Part shown: positions 1 to 12,274 of the stretch, piece by piece
How positions within the stretch are numbered: position 1 is the first letter of the stretch
Layout: every line of letters begins with the position of its first letter
Assembly: GCA_015698045.1 (NCBI GenBank)
Contig: BLAL01000259.1
Span: forward strand, 682,001 to 746,000
Reading direction: 5' to 3'
DNA length: 64,000 bases
Source of the DNA: Rhizophagus clarus
Lineage: Eukaryota > Glomeromycota > Glomeromycetes > Glomerales > Glomeraceae
Program-made: the position numbers and the translations under genes
The notes under the pieces: model-generated
What the model saw: only the letters and a program-made list of their open reading frames with translations
Told to the model about the DNA's origin: nothing
Databases searched by the model: none

Positions 1-2420
1 TAAAAAAAAAGGTAGGAAAATCCTATTGTTCGATTTCATATTTAAGGTTTGTACGATGTTGCACTAAGCTTCATGAAAATAGAAAATGTTTGGGCGTACT
101 AGTTTTGGGTGCTCAAAATAGAAATACTTTCGGCATATACTAATTTCCGAAATCACAAATCCCAAAATCTCAAATAGTTGCCGAAATTATATTTTGTTTT
201 TTACACTTATAAAAGTTACACAAAAGTTAGCACCCAACTTTTCACCAGCAAAAACGGAACAACAACCAAGAGTACCCAGATACTACCCGATCCACAGACC
301 CACAAGTTGCCCATTTTCTTGAAGAGGTTAGAGACTGTGAAACTTCTAAAGTTGCGAAATCAAACTTGTGTCATGTATTCTTACGCAAATCCAAAGGGCA
401 TTTTTCCATCAAAAATGGGAAATTAGGGTTACAAATATTCAAAAAAGGAATTTTTGTAGATCATTTAATTTTGATCGACCAAGTTTGGGCGTAAAATACT
501 ACATATCATTGAGTTTTGCTGTGCTTTCGTATATCCAATTACATAATGGTGACACACAACTTTCCTGTTATTCTTTAATAATAATATGTTTTGATTCAGA
601 TTCAATTGCTTTATCCAAAACATATATATCGAATCCATTGTTCAATAATTTACTATAACTAAAGGATTATAATATAATTTCTATTTTAGTTTTCTTTATT
701 TGGTCTAAAGTATAAAAGTTTCATGTGTTTTGTTTATGATTCGCAAAATTTGTATGTACAAGATAAAATTTCAATAGAGAATCGATCAAATTCAACATTA
801 ATTAATGTTACTTCAGCTAGTAATAATTAAAAAGAATTGTTATCTTTTGTATTATTTTTGCAACTTCAAATATTAATTTTAGTGAATAATTTCAGTTTCT
901 ATATTTCTCTTTCCAAAGCCACTATATTTTAAAATTTGCTGAAGAATTTCTTTAACCATTTTCGTATAAACTTATTTTAACGCAATCACTTCCATGCATA
1001 AGAACTAATTATTGGAAATGAAATTATCTTTTTACCTAATTATAAAAAGTTTATAAAATTGTTTTACAATCAAGTATTTCTTGATATCCTCATATTAAAT
1101 ATTTTGTTTGTTTTTCTAACTAAAAATGGCATAACAATTATTAATAATGTTAATTACAAGCAAACATTTTTGAATTAATTTCTTACCGACAAATGATAGA
1201 ATGGATTGCTATAAATCTATATGATGATTTAAACTCATTATTTGACGTGAATCCGTGATTATAATTATGTTTCGGCAATGCTTACTGTATATCCGATATA
1301 TCTCTTCATTCAAAACCAATTTCATTTTATTTATGGGAAAATGAATATTTCATTTAGTATATGAAGTTAAGTTGTTAGAAACAACTTTTTAGGGAACGAT
1401 GTTTTTATTTTATTTATACATGAATAAAAACAAATAACGATTGTAACTCAAATGGAAAGTTTCTAAGTTTAACTTTGAAAAGTTGTAAACAACAATCGCA
1501 TAATGAAACAGAGCCGCTACATTTAAATCATTCGATATTGACAATATGCTCTAACTTGTTTAGATATTTAGCCAGGAAAAACTCTTAGATAGGTGCATAA
1601 GTCTAATCTATATTGAAGAAGGACGTGTTGTATCTTTTGTAATGAAATTACAATTATAATGTTTCAATTTTCAAGCTTCTAAATTCTATTAAGAATCAAC
1701 GGCTAAGTTATCAATGACAGCAACTAAAAAGTTATAAATCTTGTAGATCTGAAAACTTTATATGAAAGCATCATATTTAAATATCAGTGTTGAACATGTG
1801 TTAATTAAATAATAACAAGTTATGTAACTAGTTAATTGATCTGTAAATTGTGAACATAATAATCAACTGCTGTTTAGCTACAAAAAAATAAAATAAATAA
1901 ATAAACGTCTCTCAAAAAAAAAAGTTAAGTTTTCATTACGATTCACGTAAAATTAATGTTAATAATGTGTTAGAAATATGGATAAAATTCTTAAAAATTA
2001 AAAGAGAAGCTTAGAAATTTTAAATTAACAGTAAGTACAAAAGAATCTATTCGTTATATATTTTATTATGAATTCCCTAATATTACAAAGGTGCTTTTCA
2101 GCTGACTTAAATTACTCAAAAGGAAGATATATATTTTCTCTTTCTTTTACTAAAGATGCAAATGTTCCTACTTGCAAGATTGTACAATTCTTTCTAATTT
2201 TCTGACCGCGTCATTATATTGAGTATTAAATATACCACAAATTCATTTGGTCAAATCTTTGAAATACTGAAAATAGGTTACTAAATCATTTTTCACAAAA
2301 TGACAGCCAAAATTTCTATTTAATATTGATCTAAACTGCGTTGTTGTAATATTGTATTTTATAACGCAACCCATTTTTTAATATTATTGTCGAATTTCCA
2401 CTTTTACTAACTCACTACAA
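1..2420. other. AT-rich stretch without a supported gene
   Basis: No reading frame here shows a recognisable domain. The two overlapping frames between 178 and 658 on the plus strand are short, start on doubtful codons and have ordinary AT-rich composition, so I do not call them genes. A run of A and T around 1885..1925 is the only simple repeat. Confidence 0.5.
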
Positions 2421-3817
2421 TCAATTTTTTTGGTGAGCCTGAATTCGAATGCGGCTAGGACCAGATATTAATACTACCGGATGATGTTTTTTTGGTAAAT
2501 TATCATGTTCTAATGTCTCCGGATACTTTTTGCCATTAATTGTAAAAGTACAAGCTCTCTTAATCATGTCCAAATGAACAGTGATCTTTTTACCGTCTCC
2601 AAATTTAGGACAATAATTTTTATGTCTATAATAACCATCAGTGGTTATTGCCCATACGACGGTATCTTGATCTCCTGCATATTTTTCACAATCAAAATTT
2701 TCTGATGCACATACTCCAACCCAGACAGTGTTATGAACTTTCTCAAGAATTATATCCCATTCAAATATACCGGTATTTTCTAATACCACTTTACCTCTAA
2801 CATTTGACTTGAATTAAGATCATTCGGTGCACGTACAACTTTTCCGTTATCTTCAATAATAAGTTTTGGCCCACATGCTGATTCATCCCAAAAAAGATCG
2901 GTTTCTTTAATTTTGCAAATTGGTATTACTCGAATATTGTTTAAATCTGAATTATTTGATAGTGCTTTACGTCGATAAACATTCACAATTATTTCATGTG
3001 GAATAATTTTTAATGGTTCAATAATATCAGCTAATATTTGAGCTTTAATTTGATTAAAATCGATAAATTTAACATAAGGTTCTAATTCTTTTATGACTTT
3101 TTGAAGATCAATTAATTCATTTTCTAATTTGATTGAACTCTCTATTTGTTCTAAAGATGGTAATAGTTCCTTTAGAGTTTCATATGCATCATTAGAGACT
3201 TGTTTTGCTGCTAGAATTGCACTATAACGAAAAACTTCATACTCACTGGTTGCAAAGGGTATATCTTTCTCGTGTGTGAAAGACAAAAGATATTTAAAAC
3301 CTGCAATAGACAATCGACCAAATTTAATATCATTTAATGAAATAGATGCCACTTCTTTGGCCAATAAATTAGAAAGGATATTATCATTTGTTAATGATTT
3401 TTCTGAAGCTTTAGATAATAATTCTGGTGAATAATTTCTGGTGCAATTCTTTTCCAAAGTATTTTTAACAATTCTTATAATGATGTCCTGAAGATCTTGT
3501 AGTTGAAAATAATCCGCAGCGAAAAATGCTTCTATTATATTAACTTCTGTTAAAAATTCTTCTTTAACTGATCCAGTATAAATATATTCTAATATAATCT
3601 CCATTCCAGCAGAATTAATATTTGAAAAAGAAATTTAATTTTCATGACTTTCTTTCGTCTCATTATAAAATAGTCTATCAAATACTTCGGATCTTGCTGC
3701 TAAAATTGCTTTACACCCATATAATTTCTTTTCATCTTCACATAAAATTTCTACGTCACTATATTTTGGATTATTTATTAATAATTTTAAATCTTGTACT
3801 AATGAATGCCCTCTCAT
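2421..3817 (-). pseudogene. BTB-BACK-SPRY protein, broken copy
   Basis: The intact family member at 56129..57526 reads BTB, then BACK, then a C-terminal SPRY domain, and this copy follows it along its whole length. The BTB start (SDVEILCEDEKKLYG) is at about 3640..3817, the BACK-like helical region follows, and SPRY motifs (WVGVCASENF, YCPKFGDG) lie at 2430..2790. An in-frame TAA at 3635..3637 stands where the intact paralogue has a lysine (in ENKISF). A one-base deletion near 2798 (CAAATG for CAAAATG) shifts the frame before the SPRY part. Such proteins are usually substrate adaptors for cullin-3 ligases; that role is family knowledge. A poly-A/T run lies just upstream of the start, as in the paralogues. 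Two lesions suggest a young pseudogene, though assembly error is possible. Confidence 0.8.
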
Positions 3818-3837
3818 CAATTTTATGAACTTTAATG

Positions 3838-3868
3838 TTTTTTTTTTTTAAAAAAAAAAAAAAAGAAA
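3838..3868. repeat. poly-T/poly-A run upstream of the BTB start
   Basis: A run of T followed by a run of A abuts the 5' end of the broken BTB gene. Similar runs sit directly upstream of the two other BTB starts (53503..53526 and 57537..57556). The shared position suggests it was copied with the gene family or serves as a promoter element. Confidence 0.6.
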
Positions 3869-4086
3869 TATTTTAAATAATCCTATTTTTGGGGTTAAAA
3901 ACCTACTGTACTAGGTTGTACTAAATAAGCCTCATGAAAACTTTTATTTGATCGTAGTTTTATTGTACTGGAATTACTCAGTAGAAAATGAAATTTGATA
4001 CAATTCTAATTTCATGTAGTATTAATACAAGAATACAAAAATATTAGGTTAAATATTAACCATAAATCGACAAATTTCTTCTTTAC

Positions 4087-4088
<2 letters not shown>

Positions 4089-4128
<40 letters not shown>
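4089..4128. repeat. (TA)n microsatellite
   Basis: About nineteen uninterrupted TA units. It lies in a stretch without genes and has no visible link to its neighbours. Confidence 0.9.
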
Positions 4129-4130
<2 letters not shown>

Positions 4131-4729
4131 GACCCTATCAGTTTAGTTCCGGTTCTACGAACTAGAGAATACGGAACTTATGAGACTGAATCGTCCGGAC
4201 CAGTTTTGATATTATAAATTTTATTGAATTAATAAATTAATTCCTTTTTTATAAGTCTTAACTGTTCAAACATCCATCCCTCTTTTTTTGATTATTTTTT
4301 ATTGTCATATATCGCCATATACCGGATAAACATTCGGACAAACGAATTATACATAGCCCCAATTTACTTCGGGATTAATGACAAATGACCACAAAGTGAC
4401 CATCTATATTCTATTATGCAACAATTTACATTCAATCGGAACTAATAAAGAAATTTGATTTTCAGAACTTTCTTTCAATTCATTATGATTCTTGTCATTA
4501 AATTAATTGATCTATTTTTACTACCACACAAAAATGTAGTGTCAATTATATAATGACGATTAGAACAAAATTTTTTACGAATAATTTTTTAAAAGTTCTC
4601 TAGTAAATTATATAATATAAAGAATTTAGCATTTATATTAAATGTAAAAGAATATAATCAAATTTTAATTTTATTAGAAATTTATTGTTATAAAATAGGG
4701 TACAGATAAAAAATATTTCTCCCACGAAT

Positions 4730-4855
4730 TTCAATTAAATGATTAAACTCGATAGCGACAGCTCCGATAGTAAATTATTTCCATCACCATACTTCCGGAT
4801 ATTTTATACTATTGACCGTAAAAACGCAAACAGCTGCTTTACCTAAACAATTAAT
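4730..4855 (-). pseudogene. Eroded SPRY-domain relic of the BTB-BACK-SPRY family
   Basis: Read on the minus strand, a short piece gives CVFTVNSIKYPE. It lines up with CSFTVNGIRYPI of the intact protein at 56129..57526, with a few further family residues around it. Nothing recognisable of the BTB or BACK parts is left nearby. It is an old fragment with no coding capacity. Confidence 0.5.
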
Positions 4856-4859
4856 AAAT

Positions 4860-6339
4860 ATTCTCTCATATAGAATGGCAGTTTAAAACTTGGACATAGT
4901 ATTGATATTCACAAATAGATAACTGAAAGCATTTAACGTTAAATGAATATATTATGTATATAACACCAATTCTCCATTTTAGATAATCAATATAGTAATT
5001 AATAAATATTATTCTACATAAATCTTTCAAAGTAACTAGAAATTGCTTTTTTGTTGTGGATGTCATAATTATTATTACCTTTAATATTTTTTTTATAATT
5101 GTAAAAAATAGTCAATCAAATTTTTATGAAAAAAAGATAGATGAAATAAGAAATGAAAAGGAAAGATGAGGTAGTACTGCAAAGGCAAAAAAGATGAGAA
5201 AAATACAACACATCCTGTATTTGTGCAATTCAATTAGATATAATATTAGCTGTAATTTTATATAATTTAAGGCTATTAAAGCAAATTTAATAATTTATTA
5301 CTTCTATTACTTTAAAGTAATGTGTATAAAAAATTCTTTCATGATTCCATGATCTGATGATAATTTGATTGCAGCAAGTGATACAAAAAAATACTCATGT
5401 TACTACTTTGAAGCAGGGTTTTAAATTCACATGTATGAATAAGAAGTATACAAAAAGAAAATAAAATTAATAAAATGAGCTAAAAATTTATTCAAAGAAA
5501 TTTTCATTTAAGTTAATAATTTAATTAAAATGCTTAATCAGTACTTAAGCTAATAATACATTTATACAATGATAGTTTTAAACATCGATGCATTATAAAA
5601 TTTGACAATTTTTGAACTTCGTCTCGTATATTATGATATATGATTAATTAACCGTAAATTGAAAATCCTTTAAAATTGGAAAAGCTAAATAATTATAATA
5701 TATGGTTTAATGGTTTACCCACAATTTTCTTATTATTAATGTTTTATTTTACTTGACCAATTGAAATAATATTGCACAACAGTAGATCTTAAATCTTGAA
5801 AACTTTATTTTTGCTACTAGGAATACTAGTTTTATGCATTTACATTATTTAATTAATTTTTAATTCGTTTTTTTTTACATTTCTTTAAGTGATCATACTA
5901 AACCTTTTAATTCCAATCATATACTATATATGTTTGATGTTATAAATAAAAATAAACTTGATAATTTAATATAATATTCGGATAACTGAAGTTACAACAT
6001 AAAAGAATTATTTAAATTACAAACTAAGAAACTTATAAAATATCTTACTACTCTAGTCTTAGTGTTAAAACAATTCTAAATAAAGAAAGAAATACATATA
6101 TTTAATTCTTAGATAAGTTATAAAAAAAGGATTTATTTAAATTACAAACTAAGAAACTTGCAAAATATTTTACTACTCTAGCCTTAGTGTTTAAATAATT
6201 CTAATAAAAATGAAACAAAAATGAATATATCACAACACTATAAATATAAACTAATTGTTGTCAGTTTTAATATCTAAATGATTAATAAATTAATTAATTT
6301 CATATAAAATAATTTGTAAAATTACTTTTTTTGCGCATA
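4860..6339. other. AT-rich intergenic stretch
   Basis: No gene is supported. The short frame at 4866..5066 has no recognisable feature. The only structure seen is the direct duplication at 5999..6204, listed separately. Confidence 0.5.
5999..6204. repeat. Direct duplication of about 84 bp downstream of the kinase gene
   Basis: Two copies, at about 5999..6082 and 6121..6204, share AATTACAAACTAAGAAACTT and CTTAGTGTT with few differences. They lie 3' of the kinase stop codon and could fall in its 3' untranslated region. No function is visible. Confidence 0.7.
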
Positions 6340-9300
6340 TTACATACCCGATGGGTTTATATTATCAACTATATAATCTAAACATTCACTTTCTACAATT
6401 TCATCAAATTTTTCACTTGATTTATCATCAACTATACAATCTAAACATTCACTTTCTAGAACTTCATTCACTTTTTTACTAGTGAAATTAAGTAAACGAC
6501 TTGTATAACATGCTTGTGGATGAAATCCAGTAATAAGATTAATATTTCCAATTGGTGCATTTATAAATTCCATAATGTTGCTTTTTAATTCCTCACTAAC
6601 TTCATTATCATAAGGTTTGAAAATCCAGTCTGCAATAATATCACTTACTTCTTCAGCAGATAGCCTTTCTAATGGATTCTCATCCCAACATTTTTTCATC
6701 AAATCCACATAACATTGTGGAGTATTTTCAATAATTTTAGGTCGCTCACCTTTACAAATACTTATACCGAGTTGAAAATCATGTGCTCTATCATTAAATG
6801 GTGGAACTCCAGATGCAAATTCCCACATAATCATAGAAAAACTATATATGTCACTAGCTGGAGTATATGGTTTGCCCCTTAAAACTTCAGGTGCCATAAA
6901 TGGAATAACACCATAAATATCATATTCTTTTAAAAAATTTTCAGCTTTGCATAATCCCAAATCACTAATAAAAACCTTGTTCTTATCATTCTCATCTTCA
7001 TGATCTTCATGATTTAAAATATTGCCATCATGGAAATCACAATGAATAAGTTTTTGCTCGTGTATTTTTCTAAGACCAGAAATAATTTTATATAACGTGA
7101 ACAATCTTTGATTCCAATTATTTTCAATTATTTTTGTTAAATTCCCTCTTAAATTTCCCTTATTTGCATAATCCATTACTACCATATAATTCAAAGTATC
7201 TGGATTTTTCGTAAATCCATGTAAATCAATAATTCTAACTGAACTTAAACATTTTTCGTGACAATCCCACTATAAAAAATTAAAATAGAATATATTAATA
7301 TGAATGATTTTATAATAAAAATAATAAAAATTAAAAATAAATAATATATAAATATACTTCATTTAAAAATTTATCTAAATTTTCATTTAAATTATTTTCA
7401 TTCAAATTATTGAGACATTTAAGAGCTACTTCCTTCTCTCCATTACTTTTTAACCAAAAGGCCTTGTATATAATACCAAATCCTCCTTTATCAAGATATT
7501 CAACATTTTTAAATTGATTATAAGGGATCCATTTTAATCTTTTTTCTTCAATAAATTTATCTAAAATTGCATTTTCACTTGTTCCAAATCTACATAAAAT
7601 ATAAATAATTGAAACATATTAAAATTTATATTAAAACTCAAAATTAAAAAAGTAATATGAATGACTTACTCTAAAGTTTAATCAGAAATTTAATAAATAT
7701 AAATTTTAGTTTTGAATAATATATTTATAATATATGGTCTATATTTTACAACTTACCAACTAAAGCAATAGATAGTATTTTTTAAATAAAGACAAAAGTT
7801 GGTTAATTAAATTATGAATAAATATTATATGAATATAATAAATAATAACTTACAAGAATCTAAAGTGAATTATCAAGTTTGTTTAAATTATATATAAATA
7901 TTATATAAATATGTAATAATAGAATTAAATAAATAACTTATAACTTACCAACTAAAATAAATTGCCAAATAATTTTTTAAATGAAGAAATTAATTAGTTT
8001 AAATTATATGTAAATATTATATAAATATGTAATAATAGAATACGACTTACCAACTAAAATAAATTACCAAATAATTTTTTAAATAAAGAAATTAGTTAGT
8101 TTAAATTATATGTAAATATTATATAAATATGTAATAATAGAATACGACTTACCAACTAAAATAAATTACCAAATAATTTTTTAAATAAAGAAATTAGTTA
8201 GTTTAAATTATATGTAAATATTATATAAATATGTAATAATAGAATACGACTTACCAACTAAAATAAATTACCAAATAATTTTTTAAATAAAGAAATTAGT
8301 TAGTTTAAATTATATGTAAATATTATATAAATATGTAATAATAGAATTAAATAAATAACTTACTCCCTATATTACCAAATAATTTTTTAAATAAAGAAAT
8401 TAGTTAGTTTAAATTATATGTAAATATTATATAAATATGTAATAATAGAATTAAATAAATAACTTATAACTTACGATCTAAGATAAATTACCAAATAATT
8501 TTTTAAATAAAGAAATTAGTTAGTTTAAATTATATGTAAATATTATATAAATATGTAATAATAGAATACGACTTACCAACTAAAATAAATTACCAAATAA
8601 TTTTTTAAATAAAGAAATTAGTTAGTTTAAATTATATGTAAATATTATATAAATATGTAATAATAGAATTAAATAAATAACTTACTCCCTATATTACCAA
8701 ATAATTTTTTAAATAAAGAAATTAGTTAGTTTAAATTATATGTAAATATTATATAAATATGTAATAATAGAATTAAATAAATAACTTACTCTCTATATTA
8801 CCAAATAATTTTTTAAATAAAGAAATTAGTTAGTTTAAATTATACGTAAATATTATATAAATATGTAATAATAGAATTAAATAAATAACTTATAACTTAC
8901 GATCTAAGATAAATTACCAAATAATTTTTTAAATAAAGAAATTAGTTAGTTTGAATTATATGTAAATATTATATAAATATGTAATAATAGAATTAAATAA
9001 ATAACTTACTCCCTATATTTCCAAATAATTTTTTAAATAAAGAAATTAGTTAGTTTAAATTATATGTAAATATTATATAAATATGTAATAATAGAATTAA
9101 ATAAATAACTTCTAACTTACGATCTAAGATAAATTACCAAATAATTTTTTAAATAAAGAAATTAGTTAGTTTGAATTATATGTAAATATTATATAAATAT
9201 GTAATAATAGAATTAAATAAATAACTTACACCCTTATATTATTGAATAATTTTTTAAATAAAGAAATTAGTTAGTTTAAATTATATGTAAATATTATATA

Positions 9301-12274
9301 AATATGTAATAATAGAATTAAATAAATAACTTACTCCCTATATTACCAAATAATTTTTTAAATAAAGAAATTAGTTAGTTTAAATTATATGTAAATATTA
9401 TATAAATATGTAATAATAGAATTAAATAAATAACTTACTCCCTATATTACCAAATAATTTTTTAAATAAAGAAATTAGTTAGTTTAAATTATATGTAAAT
9501 ATTATATAAATATGTAATAATAGAATTAAATAAATAACTTACTCCCTATATTACCAAATAATTTTTTAAATAAAGAAATTAGTTAGTTTGAATTACATGT
9601 AAATATTATATAAATATGTAATAATAGAATTAAATAAATAACTTATAACTTACAATCTAAAATAAATTACCAAATAATTTTTTAAATAAAGAAATTAGTT
9701 AGTTTGAATTATATGTAAATATTATATAAATATGTAATAATAGAATTAAATAAATAACTTATAACTTACGATCTAAGATAAATTACCAAATAATTTTTTA
9801 AATAAAGAAATTAGTTAGTTTGAATTATATGTAAATATTATATAAATATGTAATAATAGAATTAAATAAATAACTTATAACTTACAATCTAAAATAAATT
9901 ACCAAATAATTTTTTAAATAAAGAAATTAGTTAGTTTAAATTATATGTAAATATTATATAAATATGTAATAATAGAATTAAATAAATAACTTATAACTTA
10001 CAATCTAAAATAAATTACCAAATAATTTTTTAAATAAAGAAATTAGTTAGTTTAAATTATATGTAAATATTATATAAATATGTAATAATAGAATTAAATA
10101 AATAACTTACTCCCTATATTACCAAATAATTTTTTAAATAAAGAAATTAGTTAGTTTGAATTATATGTAAATATTATATAAATATGTAATAATAGAATTA
10201 AATAAATAACTTATAACTTACAATCTAAAATAAATTACCAAATAATTTTTTAAATAAAGAAATTAGTTAGTTTAAATTATATGTAAATATTATATAAATA
10301 TGTAATAATAGAATACGACTTACCAACTAAAATAAATTACCAAATAATTTTTTAAATAAAGAAATTAGTTAGTTTAAATTATATGTAAATATTATATAAA
10401 TATGTAATAATAGAATTAAATAAATAACTTACTCCCTATATTACCAAATAATTTTTTAAATAAAGAAATTAGTTAGTTTAAATTATATGTAAATATTATA
10501 TAAATATGTAATAATAGAATTAAATAAATAACTTACTCCCTATATTACCAAATAATTTTTTAAATAAAGAAATTAGTTAGTTTAAATTATATGTAAATAT
10601 ATAAATATGTAATAATAGAATTAAATAAATAACTTATAACTTACGATCTAAGATAAATTACCAAATAATTTTTTAAATAAAGAAATTAGTTAGTTTGAAT
10701 TATATGTAAATATTATATAAATATGTAATAATAGAATTAAATAAATAACTTATAACTTACAATCTAAAATAAATTACCAAATAATTTTTTAAATAAAGAA
10801 ATTAGTTAGTTTAAATTATATGTAAATATTATATAAATATGTAATAATAGAATTAAATAAATAACTTATAACTTACGATCTAAAATAAATTACCAAATAA
10901 TTTTTTAAATAAAGAAATTAGTTAGTTTAAATTATATGTAAATATTATATAAATATGTAATAATAGAATTAAATAAATAACTTATAACTTACGATCTAAG
11001 ATAAATTACCAAATAATTTTTTAAATAAAGAAATTAGTTAGTTTGAATTATATGTAAATATTATATAAATATGTAATAATAGAATTAAATAAATAACTTA
11101 TAACTTACAATCTAAAATAAATTACCAAATAATTTTTTAAATAAAGAAATTAGTTAGTTTAAATTATATGTAAATATTATATAAATATGTAATAATAGAA
11201 TTAAATAAATAACTTACTCCCTATATTACCAAATAATTTTTTAAATAAAGAAATTAGTTAGTTTGAATTATATGTAAATATTATATAAATATGTAATAAT
11301 AGAATTAAATAAATAACTTACTCCCTATATTACCAAATAATTTTTTAAATAAAGAAATTAGTTAGTTTAAATTATATGTAAATATTATATAAATATGTAA
11401 TAATAGAATACGACTTACCAACTAAAATAAATTACCAAATAATTTTTTAAATAAAGAAATTAGTTAGTTTAAATTATATGTAAATATTATATAAATATGT
11501 AATAATAGAATACGACTTACCAACTAAAATAAATTACCAAATAATTTTTTAAATAAAGAAATTAGTTAATTAAATCAATAAATAACAGAAATATAGATAA
11601 CATATGACTTACACCCTGCAATATGTATTATTTGTATTATTTGGCAATTAATTAGATGCAAATATTATCACAAAAGTAGGTACTGTAAATTAAATAACAC
11701 TTACAATCTAATCGTGCATTTAAGTAAAAAGTATAATTAGTTTGAATTAGTAATTCCATATGAATATTATACGCATAATTAAATATTGTAACTTACCATC
11801 TATATTATGATTAATTATTAAATAGTTATCTAAACAAAAAATTTAGTTATCTGAATAGTATATAAATAAAGTAAAAATAAATAGCTGATAACTTACCAAC
11901 TATATGATATTATCGATTGTTAAAGTTATAATTTAAATTATTTATATAATAATGGTTTTGTTGTTATTTTATATAAGATAGTTTATTAACTTACGAGCTA
12001 AATTATTTAAATTGTATGAGAATATTACAATATATAAAGTATAATAATATTTAAATTATTCACTATAATTTTAGTTTAATAATCAAGTTTAATATTTTTT
12101 TACCTTCAGGTTCCTTGACGTTACTTGAGACTAATTTATTATATTGGACAAATTTGTTTAAGAATTTTTGAATAATTCTAACTTTCTATTAAATAATCAT
12201 GCTATATGCTTTTTACCTTTACTATTACTGTGACTTATCGTATGCTTTTGTTTTTTGCTATTACATTGACCCAT
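6340..12274 (-). CDS. TKL-type protein kinase with a 42-micro-exon linker
   Basis: Proposed exons, 5' to 3' on the minus strand: 12217..12274 (58 nt), 12104..12130 (27 nt), forty 3-nt exons with a 6-nt exon (7854..7859) among them, a 1-nt exon (7670), 7358..7589 (232 nt) and 6340..7269 (930 nt). They sum to 1374 nt, an open frame of 457 residues. The start MGQCNSKK fits the N-myristoylation pattern (Gly2, Ser6, lysines after it). The kinase domain shows a glycine loop (DKGGFGIIYK), VALKCL with the ATP lysine, HCDFHDGNIL as catalytic loop (Cys for Arg), SDLGL in place of DFG, and PFMAPEVLRGK followed by PASDIYSFSMIMWE. Kinase splice sites are GT..AG with ATATAG and GTATAT-type ends. The kinase part is near certain. 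The micro-exon part is inferred from splice signals and frame and has no transcript support here. A membrane-anchored signalling kinase is inference. Confidence 0.8.
7670..11997 (-). other. Array of 42 micro-exons (40 of 3 nt, one of 6 nt, one of 1 nt)
   Basis: Each unit on the minus strand has AG, then 3 nt, then GTAAG. The low coordinates of the 3-nt exons are 7757, 7949, 8051, 8153, 8255, 8364, 8475, 8577, 8686, 8790, 8901, 9010, 9121, 9230, 9335, 9439, 9543, 9654, 9770, 9886, 10002, 10111, 10222, 10324, 10433, 10537, 10645, 10761, 10877, 10993, 11109, 11218, 11322, 11419, 11521, 11613, 11705, 11797, 11897 and 11995. The triplets are TTG, GGA, ATC, ATT, and single or few cases of AGA, GGT, ATG and CTC. 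Introns are about 77-189 bp, most near 100. CTAACTAAT, a branch-site-like motif, lies about 40-50 nt before the acceptor. In the frame set by the start codon each residue is built across a junction (last base of one exon, first two of the next), beginning ALDDWFVGRNYHH, with no stop codon. Confidence 0.7.
7900..11570. repeat. Tandem repeat, period about 97-116 bp, about 35 copies
   Basis: Nearly identical units contain TAATTTTTTAAATAAAGAAA, then TTAGTTAGTTT, then GTAATAATAGAAT on the plus strand. Unit length follows the micro-exon type: about 102 bp for TTG units, 104-105 bp for runs of GGA units and 111-116 bp for ATC/ATT units. The array therefore has at least three subtypes mixed in blocks, which points to repeated unequal exchange. 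It fills the introns of the kinase gene. Units at both ends (7670..7860 and 11613..11997) have unrelated intron sequence but keep the same AG-NNN-GTAAG core, apart from the 6-nt and 1-nt exons. Confidence 0.95.

Noticed and set aside
178-658. Two overlapping plus-strand frames
   Set aside because: The first starts on TTG, neither shows a domain, and they lie in plain AT-rich DNA.
4866-5066. Minus-strand frame as a gene
   Set aside because: Short, AT-rich, with no recognisable feature.
7670-7760. Direct joining of the 3-nt exons to the kinase exon without the 1-nt exon
   Set aside because: In the kinase frame it gives TGA at each TTG-A junction and does not connect to the start codon. The 1-nt exon resolves both.
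7900-11570. Array as a CRISPR or centromere-like satellite
   Set aside because: The units are direct repeats without unique spacers, in eukaryotic DNA, and lie within the introns of a kinase gene. The constant splice core explains the array better.
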